A stretch of DNA of 64,000 nucleotides, taken from NCBI GenBank assembly GCA_916613615.1, contig OU744731.1, positions 56,984,289 to 57,048,288 of the forward strand, given 5' to 3'. The notes beneath the pieces are model-generated. The model was not told where the DNA came from, searched no databases, and saw only the letters and a list, made by a program, of their open reading frames with translations. The first letter of the stretch is position 1. Every line of letters begins with the position of its first letter. Positions 1 through 11,870 of the stretch are shown one piece after another. Origin of the DNA: Steromphala cineraria. Taxonomy: Eukaryota > Mollusca > Gastropoda > Trochida > Trochidae. Position numbers and translations under genes: made by a program.

Positions 1-2046
1 GCATCACTACAAAAATGCTTGATATGTATTTCAACCATGCTATGTTAAGGACCTTTTTAAAGCTTTTTTGATTTCATGATAGTAATATGTTTCAATTATG
101 AGAGCATTAGCCTTTGGTATGATATTGGTCAAACGAACTTTTCACACGCAAAATCCTTTTGAAATAGAAAAGATTGATTGGTAAAAAAAATTTTTAAGGT
201 GGGTAGATAGCAAAGTCAATGATTATCTTTTAATTGACAATTAAATGTCACAATTTTATTTTATTTTCCAGACAAAATTGGAAGTGAAATGCACCATTAT
301 CATACTTGCGTGCGGTTTGGGATGAAAGTTAGCCATTGAGAATATAAATACATCACTCGGTTGAAAAATGTTTTGTTGAAATTAGATATCACATTTAGAT
401 TTTTTTAAAACAATAACATACTTATTTAGACGCCCAAAGCACAGTACCCCCTGTAAAAACACCATAATTGTGTTCGATGGGTATCAACTTGGGCAGCAAC
501 GAATAACTTATTCGGAGAAAAATAAAATGAAATCTAGTGGTACACAAAAAAGACTCAAGCGTATATTTAGATAGGAAGTTATGAGATGGCCACACTTGAT
601 TCCCTTTCATGTCGGCTGCCGTTTCGGTCATTTTGATAAATTATCTCCCATTAAATGAATTTTGGTCCGATTTCCCTAGGTTGCAAAAAACAACAAGGAA
701 AACAGTAATATTACTTGAATTCGGAAAATGGGTTTTTAATGACAGACAGGCTATGAAACGACAAATTGTTAAAAACTTTGTCATTCGAAACCTTAAAGTT
801 ATGTCACTAGTGATTATCAATAAACTCCACCTATTAGGACTGTGCTATAAAGATTGAAATTAGGTTTGTCAACATTTGATTGGACAGGAGCTTTAAAAAA
901 GGGGTAATACGCAGATTGAGAAAACAGCTTGACAACAATTGATTTGCAAGAAGCTTGGGAGAAAGAGAGCATAGGAACTTTCCTCAGATATCCAATTAAG
1001 ATTCGTTGTTGCTTTTTATTTCGCTAAAATTACCCGTTGACACAAAAATGACAACTGATTAGAACCTAAAATGATTGCATTGATAAAAAATCTTCAAGAG
1101 ATGTTTTGAAAAGAATTGAGAGAAATAACATTTGGAGGAAGTCACCATAAAAAGATTGATTTCTAGATTTGGAACATTGTTTTACGGTAATGAGCTTTGT
1201 TTGAGTGATGAAGCAACACATTACACGTCATAAACGTCAATCTGTCTTATTTACTGTTTAAAAAATAAATCAAAGTTTCAGAAATAAAATTATCTCGTTG
1301 ACATGCAGGATTTGCAGCACATTGTTTTCATTTTGTCTACTTAAACGTCAATCTATCTTCTGTCTGATTTATAAACTAAATATAAATCTGGACAATCTTC
1401 ATTCACTGTTACCTAAGTCATGCTTTTATTAATAAATAAGAACATAATTAAAAAAGGGCAACTTCACTTTTTCTGTAGTTTATTCAAACTAACATATGTT
1501 TTCGATAATTTAGAATTTTGTCATTAAAATCTTAAACTTCAAGTAACTAGTGATTATCAATAGCCTACCTCAAAGACTGTGATATAAAGATAGAAAAAAA
1601 AGGTTCAGCAACATTTGTTTAGACGTTGTTGCTTTTAATTGCTATAAGTTGCTTTCATTGCGTGTGAGACAAGAACCAGATTGAACTGAAGCAGTAACGA
1701 TTGCATAGCTAAAAAGATATCAAAAGATGTTTTCACAGGAAAAAATCGTAAGGATTTAAAATAAGGGCAATAACTTGATACTATTCTCTTGAAATGGTAA
1801 TTTCTGGTTCCTTTCTACAGCAAGCACATGTTTACCTGTGACCGTGTGCTTTACAAATAATGACTAGGAACATATGAACTGCAAAACATCCATCCGATGT
1901 CTTCATATTATGTATATATATCAATAACATGCGGTTATCAGTGAGTTCAATTTTTGACCTTGGTTGTAATTGAAACAGTTTTCTGGTTTCTGGCACATTC
2001 ATCTTCCAAACATTGGCTACACAAACTGAACAATTTGAGCAAATGA

Positions 2047-2350
2047 TGTGATATGATGTAGGGATTAACGCAGCTTTCAAGAATATTTCACTAATATAGC
2101 GGGTGCTAGTATTATTGCAGGGAGAAAGCCTGCAACACCATTGTGGCTATGTATTGCGGTTAATCCTGCAAGCATTGGCTGGAACTAGCGTACCATGGGT
2201 GGTACTGCGCTGAAATTCAGTGTAGCATTGCACCCAAACCTAAGTGTGTGTAGAACAGTTCTCTACTGCAGACAAAGCTTCCGAGTCCTTGGCGGAATTC
2301 GAAACAAAGAGCTTTTAATCCGTAGCCGAAGGCGTTAACCACTGGCCCCC
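2047..2350 (-). mobile_element. tRNA-derived SINE with 12-bp target-site duplication
   Basis: The 12-mer TTGAGCAAATGA occurs at 2035-2046 and again at 2351-2362, bracketing about 304 bp. Read on the minus strand from 2350, the body begins GGGGGCCAGTGGTTAACG, which resembles a tRNA box A (GGCCAGTGG). About 35 bases later comes TGTTTCGAATTCC, which resembles box B (GGTTCGAATCC). This promoter pair plus a target duplication is the signature of a LINE-mobilised, tRNA-derived SINE. It is more GC-rich than its surroundings. The corresponding place in copy B (about 33,970) lacks it. The parent tRNA and the SINE family cannot be named from sequence alone. Confidence 0.75.
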
Positions 2351-2826
2351 TTGAGCAAATGAAACCACTCCTGGTATGGAAGGTTTTCTTGCTGTCACTA
2401 AGGCAAAAGCTTTGATTCTGGAGCCAAGTAACATTTCCATGTTATGTAGAGAAGACTCCGATGGTGACTGATGGATGGCCCTGGTCTCCCTGATGCGTCT
2501 GATTGATGGACATTGACAAACAATCTCCTGTTCAAAGAAACGTTTTCATATACTAATGCACAATTAATCTTTTCTGTAACAATCGAACAACAACTTTGTT
2601 TGAGTGCTATAGCTAGAACTACATGTCACATTTATACAAACACCAATGTGTCTGCTTTTGAATATATTTTCAAATTTCAGAAACGATGTCTGACCCCTTC
2701 AAATGCTCCAGTCACAGAACATTTTAAATTTATCAAACTGGCTGAACCAGGTACATTGATATTATTCATGCTACTATCCATAACATAATACGGTTGATAA
2801 CTTTCGTTACAAACTCATGTGAAGCC

Positions 2827-2952
2827 TATAATGAAGAAGAATATAATGGATGACAACTTCCTTTTTCATGCCATGCGACTTTTCTTGTGTTGTTCTCAAC
2901 GTCACATACCATAAACAAAGAAGTTGTCATCCATATATTCATCTTCATTATT
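2827..2952. repeat. Hairpin element in copy A
   Basis: The left arm (2827-2880) and right arm (about 2906-2952) are inverted repeats; each carries a version of GGATGACAACTTC and of CATACCAT/CATGCCATG. The loop is about 25-30 bases and contains CTTGTGTTGTTCTCAAC. Equivalent hairpins sit at the matching place in copies B and C. Confidence 0.7.
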
Positions 2953-4616
2953 GTCATTCCAACTTCTAAAATGCCTCACAAAGAAATCACGCAGTGTCTG
3001 TTTAGGTGAAATATTTTAATTTGTTGTAGATGGATTTTGTAAAATGACACAAATGAAATAATGTTTTCTTTTGAATCTACCTAGGGTATTCCTTTTCTCA
3101 TTCTTTTAAAATAGCTTTTCCTGAACATGATTAAGGAAGAGTACCTTCTCTTTTCCTGTTGCTTCTTTTAAATATCCTTCAGCTATAAGGGTTTTATCAT
3201 CAGAAGCCAAATAATCACGTCATTATTGTCAATAAACCTCACCTATTTAAACTGAAAGTATTTCTGGCTTTTGTTAACGTACATTACGCTTATGCAAAAA
3301 TATAATGACCATCTGTTCAAGTAACGTTAAATTGCCCAAAAAATGAAAATGCGAAATTAACTGCTCTTACTAAATAAAACATGTTGTTATTCAGAGAGTA
3401 TTGTTTTTATCTGAAATACAAATTATGTTGCTAAAACTCGAATTTGTTATAATAACCGTAGTTGTTTAGTAAAACAAATGTCTTTTCTTTGAAGGCTTCA
3501 GAAGAAAAGCTTTGACATTAAATGAACTTTCGTTAGGCATCCACTTAAAGATTCATTGTCATTTCTTATTCCTTTGAAAGTTGATTTTATTGTGTGAGGG
3601 AAGCAACAGAAGTGAAGCAGCCAGCATACATTTGATTAAAAGTCATCAAGAGATTTAAAAACATTACACTTGAGAATTTTAAATCACTATAATAACAATT
3701 TTGCCTTGATGAGGTGCTTCTTGCAATTCTTGTTTAAGTTCAATTTTTAAATTCTGTTTACAATGGGTCAAGATGATACTGTCTGGAACAGTACTGACGA
3801 AATGATACAACTTATTTTTACTTGAAATCAGCTGGGATGACAGTGTAGCATGTATATTTCTATGAGAACAAACGTATTTAGTGTAAATAACTTTACAACA
3901 AATATGTTATTGCTTTCTTTCCTTAATTAGCCTTCAAAGTAAAATTTCCAAGAACGCTTTTCGAACAAAAGGGAATTATCCTCAGGAAATACCAAAGGTG
4001 GAAAACTTCAAGTTTCTACAGACATGTTAAGGAAATCCTGACATCCAGAATTGAAGAAATGTTAGTTGTAGCAGGTTAATTATGTAACCTATTGTGAGTC
4101 GGAAATTGGAGTCCCAAGGCGTTTAGGATTAGTGTAGGTAAGAGGGACATTACCACGTTTTTGAGGTAAATGTAATGGTCTCGAGAAAGAAAAGAAGTTG
4201 TAACCAGTTGTACGAGTGTATTTTAAGAATATTATATTATTATTTAACTATTAAGTATAGTATGAAATCTAAAACCCTTTTCAGTTCAGCTACACGAATC
4301 ATATCCCTACCTAAGATGAAGAAAATAAGATAAGATAATTAAAGTCAGCTTTGTTTTTTTAGTTGATTTCATTTACGAAAGGGCTACTTAACCAAATTTC
4401 CGAATATGTTCTTTTGAGGAAAGACATCTACTCTCGAGACTACAGGCAATGCCAAATGTGGATAAATTTGAGCATCTACAGATAGGTTTGGGAAATCCTG
4501 ATATATGGCTGGAAGCCATGTCGGCTGTGGAAAGTCAATTGTGTAATCCAATTTGAGTTTAAGCAAGGTATCTTTGGAGTACGATTAAGGTGTGAAAACG
4601 TAGGGGTAGGGTAGAA

Positions 4617-6140
4617 GGTTGTTGCACAGAGATATGTTACTTCCTGGTCTGCTTCAAGTAAGATCACACAGTGGTGCAACTCATACTTTGAGAACAGTGA
4701 ATATCTATCATTCCTCACAAAGATAACAGTCATATATGTCCTCCATTATTGTACAGTAAAAAGTTAGTATTTTATTGAAACTTCTAATAATGAAATAGAA
4801 CATTTATATTGTACAATAACCCCCCTTATGTAAAAGTAAACTTCCAAACAATCACATTTAATCCCAGAAAGTAAAGGTTTTTGGATGTATGTCCCCAAGT
4901 ATTATCCTTGTTCATATCATCTTTCCGGACCAAAGAATCTGAGCCTTTCCTTATAAGAAGGATTATGCACTTCTAAGCATAACAGTCCGCAGTCTCCACC
5001 AGATATATCATTTAAATCTACTGCCATCCCTCTAGTGCAAAGAAACTACTGAAGAAAGCGAAACACTTATAGATACATGACTATCAAGGGATCAAGTTGT
5101 GTAAGTTTAAGTCCCATGGGATGTCTGGGTAACCTAAACATTAATTTCAATCAAAGAAAAAGCATTAGTAGATGTCTACATCAGCATAGTATTTCTGCAT
5201 GCAACCAATATACAAATTCAATACATTTCTTTTTGCAAGCAGTTAGAAAAGAACATTGGCAAGATTATTCAATAATAAGAACATTTTAACGATTAAATAT
5301 TTTACAGTTACAAGAAATGACATTGTTTTCAAAATCAATTTGAACCTAATAGAGACCTCTTACAGTACATGGCGTGAATTGAAGCCTTTCTCTGATGATT
5401 GCCTGCTACAGTATGTATGAGCTATGTGTCTATTACAGGTAAGAGTATTCCCCTCATCCAACGGGTCATGCACTTTAGGAAGTACAGCAAATGTTCTGCT
5501 GAATGAAAAACGTTTGCCTACACTACACTTATTTGAGCCACAATATGGAACAGGATAAAAATGTATGTTAAAATGTCTGAACACTTTAAGAAACATTTCA
5601 TAAACCTATTTGTTAACCCTATATTGGAATTGAACATAATTACTGTGAGCATATTGATTTTGAAATACCAAACCGCATGCAAGTCCTAACAACATGGAAA
5701 GAACTTTGTTTTCATGTTTTGAAGGACTTTTAAGAAAACTTTTTACTCAAAATCACAGAAAGATTGATACATATTTTACATTTAAAGACTTCTTGTGGTA
5801 ACTAATTTACTCATCAATGTTTCTCATGAACAATCCATTACACAAATATGACAAATATGACAGAACAGAGACACTTTATTTACAACATATTCTTCATGGA
5901 ATATCTTTCATAGAGCACAAATGATAAACATATTGAAAAAAATATTTTCTCTACATGTTTCAAACTTAAAATGCAAAAACAAAGTATGGAATCACATATT
6001 CTACTACATCTCAGATAATCATATCTTCTGTTGTTGCAGAGAGATCTGATACTTCCTAGTTTGCTTCAAGTAAGATCACAAAAGTGTATAATCAATACTT
6101 CGAGAACAGTGAATATCTATCATTCCTCACAAATAATATT
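4617..6140 (+). repeat. Pair of about 115-bp direct repeats (4617-4730 and 6031-6140) and the sequence between them
   Basis: Both ends share GCTTCAAGTAAGATCACA and GAGAACAGTGAATATCTATC in the same order and spacing, about 1.41 kb apart. The intervening DNA is AT-rich and shows no convincing gene, apart from a short minus-strand frame at 4917-5027 described as a finding. Confidence 0.6.
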
Positions 6141-7550
6141 AATATCTCCTTCATACCATATTTCTCTTTTATGCCCTCCTTTCTTGTACATGAATGATTT
6201 GATTATAACAACAGACCAGTATTTCAATAACAACACGGACCCCATCATCAAATTACCTTTCAGACAAATATTTGTGCACTATTATAACATATCTAATGTG
6301 ATTTGCCATCAAGTAATATTACATTGTCCCCCCAAAGCGAGCCTCTCTCTAAATCACTAGGTTCCCAAAGCTTCCAAAATTGGCACCACAAACCATTTGA
6401 ACAATTTCAGCTTCTGTCCACATTAAAACATGGTAATTTAAGAACAAAATGAGCAAGAAATTCTAAGATATACCATCACGAGGAAGGTGCCAAATGAGCG
6501 GTTCTGAAATGATAGTGAACATTCTTGAAATGAAACATGGACAGTAAATACCAAATAATTTCTGACTTTGGAAGTCATTCAACATTGTAGAAACAATGAA
6601 ATATAAAATGACAGATGTGAAAGAAATATTGAAATACAAATAATTTAAAATTATGAGTTTGTAATAGTGGTCAGGATATTTATAAACAAAACTTCAAGTA
6701 CTCCCATATGGCTCTGGGTGCTTAGAAAGAGTGATTAAAACACATATTCTCCTTGTAAGGGATATGCTTGAAAGGAGATTAAACAGCTTTTTTTAACAAG
6801 ATAGAATTTCTTTGCTAAATCAATGGTTACTGATCTACTTGAACATGATTTCATAACCTATTGGTCATTCAGTGTTTATAATGGACTTCATCCCCTTTCA
6901 AAGTTATGTTACTGCTCGTGGAAGCACCTGTTCATTTTTCATTTCCATCACAACCAATAATTCAAAACGGTTCTCCTGTTCCATAGAGAATACTAACGAC
7001 GTCCCGTTTCATAACATTTTTATGAAACGAGTAAATGGATTGGTATTTAACGAGCGAAAGCGAGTTTAATACCTATAACATTCAAGAGTTTAGTATTTTA
7101 TTTATTACTTGCTTAATAACATCGTAAAGTTAAAGAAAATATAAAGAAATTCGCCGACATGACCATTGCGGCCAGCCTGCTGACATTGTATCATAATACT
7201 TAACGATTTAGAAGTCATCAACGCACGATGTTATGACACATGTGCGTCATATCATTGTAGATTTATTAAACGGTGATATGTTCAACAGGAAAGTAATAAA
7301 AACCACTTCCTCACAGGCAATGAAGCATGTACTGCAGTAAATCAATGAATATATCGAACTTCCTATAACTATTCTTTTTCTAAAAGACGAGGTGCTAAGG
7401 TGCAACTAGTAGGATAACATTACTTACATTACTGCAAATATTAACATTCATTCTTATAGGAAAATTCATATTTTGTATCTAAATAATATTTATTTTCTTT
7501 TAAATTTTCTGTTCTACCATATCATATGATAACTTTTACATCGCGATTGT
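6141..7550. other. AT-rich stretch without recognised gene
   Basis: I see no gene here. A short hairpin (CGTTTCATAA / TTATGAAACG) lies around 7003-7029, followed by a GAGCGAAAGCGAG motif near 7051-7063 within an imperfect inverted repeat. These could be the remnant of a small foldback element. Confidence 0.4.
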
Positions 7551-7666
7551 GAACAAACATGGGTTATTTACTTGTTTTTGAACAAACATGGGTTATTTAC
7601 TTGTTTTTGAACAAACATGGGTTATTTACTTGTTTTTGAACAAACATGGGTTATTTACTTGTTTTT
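7551..7666. repeat. 29-bp tandem repeat, 4 copies
   Basis: Units start at 7551, 7580, 7609 and 7638, each reading AACAAACATGGGTTATTTAC plus CTTGTTTTTG-like sequence. They are practically identical, so the expansion is recent. Confidence 0.95.
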
Positions 7667-8390
7667 CTTAATGTATGTTTTGGTCCCATAAGCGTTATGA
7701 CTAGAATATCCTAATTTTAAAAGAGCCGCTCTGTGATTTTCAACACATATTGTTTTGCTTTGAAACGATGTGGGATGACATAATTCATGATATTAATTCT
7801 AAACATATCGCTCCTTCATCTCCAAATGTCACTTACAGTGAGATGCTATGGCCATATGTATACGTTTGACACATTGATGCACATGTTAAATTGTCCTGTT
7901 TTCGAACATGATCATGATTTTTTAGCTTCCTAATGTAGCTTTTCAGCGTCGAGTTTCCTACACCAGTCGATAAACAAATGACAGCTAAACAAATGACACC
8001 ATACATATAGTATTGCATATATGACCCCTATAACTCAAGGTATCTTAAGTATGCAGTAAAAAGAAGTATATTCAAGCGGTGGAACATGATACCCTTTAAG
8101 ATTTTAATGAAGCAAGTTGTGTAGTTTTTTTAGTTTTGGTTTGCGGATACGTCCATGTGATTTCCGTAGAATCAGAAGAAATCTTATGCCCATTAAGTAA
8201 GAATTTACTTCATGAAATCATTTTGAAAAGTATTAAGTAGCAATACGAAACCTTACAATTATGAAAATCAATTGCCACTGGACATGATGACTGGATCACT
8301 TATAACTATAGAGCGTGACAAATTTAGTTGTGTGTACAATATCTGAGTTAATGATTGCCTGTCCATGTTTTTGAGGTGGCATGCTATACT
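7667..8390. other. AT-rich stretch without recognised gene
   Basis: Nothing recognisable on either strand beyond short chance open frames. Confidence 0.4.
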
Positions 8391-9760
8391 TGTCCTTCTT
8401 AAATAAAAGTAGGTCAGTGTCAAGATCAGGTAGGTCAAACCAATCAGAACAGGTTCCGAATTGGGGTTGGGTTCGCTGAACGCACCCGCGTGTGAATGCA
8501 CGAGCGAGACGTGTGAGTGCGACAGGTGACTGGGCAGTTGACTGATGAGTGCAGTGAGAGACAGTCAACTCGTACAGTTTGTGAATTTGGCTTTTTGAGC
8601 GTGAGTACTTGAATTGAATTGATGTCACTGATATTATTGCATAATATTGAATGTTTGAATATATTAAAGATATTGTCAACAATTTTGATAACAGCTCGTT
8701 TAAAATGTTGTTGTAATGTATTGTTCTTTCACGGGGTTTGATAAATGGTTTTTGTTTGACTTTTGTATACTATTTTTATCGCTTCAATAGCAACAAGAGG
8801 GTGTAAATGGTTTTTGAAATGTTAAATCTTGATACTCATTAATGAATGAGAATAGATTGTGTGTCCAGTAAAAAGTTTGTAAAGGTTACACTGCAGTATT
8901 GTAAAAGGCATTTCATGTGGCAACAAGGGTTGTACGTGAGTAGCTTACTGTAAGTGGTATCCTTTTGTTGTAGCCTTCCCTCCCGTGCTAGACATGGTCA
9001 TCTGACAGGTCGAGGATGACATGTTCCCGTTTGTTCAGACGGAAGTAACAGGAGGCAGGACGGTAAGGACCGAGGCGTCCGTGTAGCAGTCGGATGGACT
9101 GTAGACGTAATACAGGCATTTGGATGGACTGTAGAGAATCCAGTCGGATGGACTGTGGAGAATCCAGTCGGATGGACTGGTGATAGTTCCAGTTGGATGA
9201 ACTGTGAACTGTGCTGTCCATTTAAGTACCTTGTTTGTTCTGTGAGATGCCCAGGATGTTCTGCATGTGAAATATTGCAGAATGTGAAGGAACCGTTTGA
9301 TATGCTGAAATAGCATGGACTTTAAGAGAAGTTTAAGACTGAAATAATTTGTTATTGATTTTCAGAGACATCATTTGATTTATATTATGTAAAAGTTCTA
9401 AAGTGTATCTGTGTGAAGTATGTATTGTGTGTTTTGTTGCATGTAAGGTGCGTGATTCAGTGTCTAGGGTGAGTCAAGTGTGTGAATCTGAGGGGGTGTG
9501 TATATTTCGGGTTAATGATTTCCTTTATTTGCTTAAATACATGTTCTGTTATTACTCCAGTGTGTGACAGTCAGTTTCCGTTGATTTCACTTATCATAAA
9601 GATTATTGCCTTTTCTGTTCTGTCTCAAAACACTTCGGGCATGCGCAGTAAAGGCAATATCGTTCATCCGGTGGAAGCCTGTCAAATGGAGCAGCCTGAA
9701 ATCCGCCCACTTTGAAGGGCGATATCTTTGTTATTAGAGGACCGATGGAAACGGGGTTTG
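8391..9760. other. GC-richer block with promoter-like and LTR-like traits
   Basis: Base composition is visibly less AT-rich than the surroundings. A TATA-like string TTAAATAAAAG lies near 8399. The phrase GGTCGAGGATGACATGTTC near 9007 and a G-rich tail GAGGGGGTGTGTATATTTCG near 9490 are reminiscent of Ty3/Gypsy LTR and LTR-adjacent sequence. GCATGCGCAGT (an NRF1-like site) lies at about 9640. I found no matching second LTR and no pol reading frame, so this could be a solo LTR remnant or an orphan regulatory region. Confidence 0.25.
9080..9205. repeat. Short tandem repeat around CAGTCGGATGGACTG
   Basis: About five imperfect units of roughly 24 bp, built on AGTCGGATGGACTGTAGAGA, lie at 9080-9205. 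The unit begins with the hairpin-forming CAGTCggatGGACTG. Confidence 0.8.
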
Positions 9761-10710
9761 TTGGATTTTAAAGTTGACAATGGTTTCTGTGCAGGTTTAC
9801 CAATTAACAGTGAAAAAAACAATGGTTTTTCTTGTCGTTTAAGATATCCTGTTCAAATTATGTGTTTTTGATCAGCTGGAGAACGTCTTCAAGATGTCCA
9901 CGTTTTCTTATAAACATGTGCAAATGATTACTGCCTTCTCCTCAGCTTGTTACAAACAATCAAGGATGAAACTTCTTACTCTTTGCTTCCTTACTTTGCG
10001 TGAGTGATTGGCTGCAGCAAGGGAGATAACAAAGATAAAAAAAATAAGTCACGGTTGAACAGCAAGGGTAAGTTCAAACTGGCGTTTTAATCTTTGCGCT
10101 TGAAGATGCTTCGATGTGTAACCACATAAATAGTTTTTGAGAAACGCGTTCCATTAAGAAAATTCCGTGTTGATACTTTAACCCATTAAATTATTTTCTT
10201 TGAGCATCAAGACAAAGCTACCCTTTTTATAAATTGCCAAATCCTTAAATTTCTATTCAGCTATAGAGTGAAGTTAATTATTTTATGAACGGGTTTGAAT
10301 GATAAACAGGGCTAGTAAATACACAGAAAAAAATATTTTTAAGAATAACAAAACATTACCTTGTCCTTCCATATATAAATCCGAACAAATTAAAATCCTA
10401 AAACGTTACATCAAGGCACGCTGCCTGATTCATTCTGTTTTAATGAGATTCGTCTCATAGTTTTTGAGTTATATGTACGGACAGTTACCCACATCCCTAG
10501 GGTATTACAAACTTGCATAAGTATTTTAGTCTGCTCTTTAGATTTCGATTAGATAGTGTATATATTATTATATAATTGATTGTTAAGTAGTATTTTAAGA
10601 ATATTTTGAATCTTTATTAAGGGGACCAACTGTGTCAGATATCAAAGTGATAGCGATAAGTGTTCTAATTCTCTTGCAGAAGTCATTTGTCCTAAACTTA
10701 CTTAAAACAA
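9761..10710. other. AT-rich stretch without recognised gene
   Basis: I see no gene, RNA gene or repeat boundary here. Confidence 0.4.
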
Positions 10711-11870
10711 GATGTGTTTGTGAAACACGAATGCCCCCGGATGCATCCTGCTCGCTGTGTCAAGGTCAAGGTCACAAGGTCAAATGTCATGGTGTCATCT
10801 GAAAGGTCTCATCACAAGGGATCCATATGTCAAGTATCAAAGAGCTAGCTCTGACCAATCAAAAGTTATGACCAAGGTTAAAGTTTTTGTGGACAAACGG
10901 ACAGACGGACAGACGGAAAAGGTCAAATATCATGGTGTCATCTGAAAGGTCTCATCACAAGGGATACACATGTCAAGTATCAAAGACCTAGCACTGACAG
11001 TATAGAAACTATAGCCAAGGTTAAAGTTTTCGGAAAAGGGTGCTGTGTTAAGGTCAAGGTCACAAGGTCAAATGTCATGGTGTCATTTGAAAGGTCTCAT
11101 CACAAGGGATCCATATGTCAAGTATCAAAGAGCTAGCTCTGACCAATCAAAAGTTATGACCAAGGTTAAAGTTTTTGTGGACAAACGGACAGACGGACGG
11201 ACGGACGGATGGAAAAGGTCAAATATCATGGTGTCATCTGAAAGGTCTCATCACAAGGGATACACATGTCAAGTATCAAAGACCTAGCACTGACAGTATA
11301 GAAACTATAGCCAAGGTTAAAGTTTTCGGAAAAGGCTCGCTGTGTCAAGGTCAAGGTCACAAGGTCAAATGTCATGGTGTCATCTGAAAGGTCTCATCAC
11401 AAGGGATCCATATGTCAAGTATCAAAGAGCTAGCTCTGACCAATCAAAAGTTATGACCAAGGTTAAAGTTTTTGTGGACAAACGGACAGACGGACGGACG
11501 GACGGATGGAAAAGGTCAAATATCATGGTGTCATCTGAAAGGTCTCATCACAAGGGATACACATGTCAAGTATCAAAGACCTAGCACTGACAGTATAGAA
11601 ACTATAGCCAAGGTTAAAGTTTTCGGAAAAGGCTCGCTGTGTCAAGGTCAAGGTCACAATGTCAAATGTCATGGTGTCATCTGAAAGGTCTCATCACAAG
11701 GGATCCATATGTCAAGTATCAAAGACCTAGCTCTGACCAATCAAAAGTTATGACCAAGGTTAAAGTTTTTGTGGACAAACGGACAGACAGACAGACGGAC
11801 GGACGGACGGACGGACAGACGGACAGGTGAAAAACAATATACCCCCGGAATCTCCGATTCGGGGGCATAA
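10711..11870. mobile_element. Bivalve-type repetitive element with 297-bp internal tandem array
   Basis: The left side carries CACGAATGCCCCCGG and the right side CGATTCGGGGGCATAA, short inverted ends around TGCCCCCG. Between them is a tandem array whose units restart near 10,757, 11,045, 11,342 and 11,639. The spacing is 288, 297 and 297 bp. Each unit has GTCAAGGTCAAGGTCAC, GTCATGGTGTCATCTGAAAG (present twice per unit) and an (ACGG)n run; the last copy is truncated. Open frames across the array repeat with the unit and are not genes. Confidence 0.8.

Larger units (their letters stand above)
1..4620 (+). repeat. Large non-coding duplication, copy A (cut by left window edge)
   Basis: The first bases (cactacaaaaatgcttgata and onward) match 30,468 onward and 40,196 onward with scattered substitutions. 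Similarity continues in order through blocks near 600, 1,320, 1,660, 2,450, 2,830, 3,490, 4,000 and 4,450. Relative to copy B, copy A has lost about 1.35 kb near position 1,945, where sequence matching B around 32,550 jumps to sequence matching B around 33,915. No coding frame is shared intact with the other copies. It contains a SINE and a hairpin, listed separately. Confidence 0.8.

Noticed and set aside
10757..11830. Recurring 60-80-codon plus-strand frames with near-identical proteins
   Set aside because: They repeat with the 297-bp array unit, begin and end inside it and are driven by the tandem sequence; no splice sites or conserved codon pattern.
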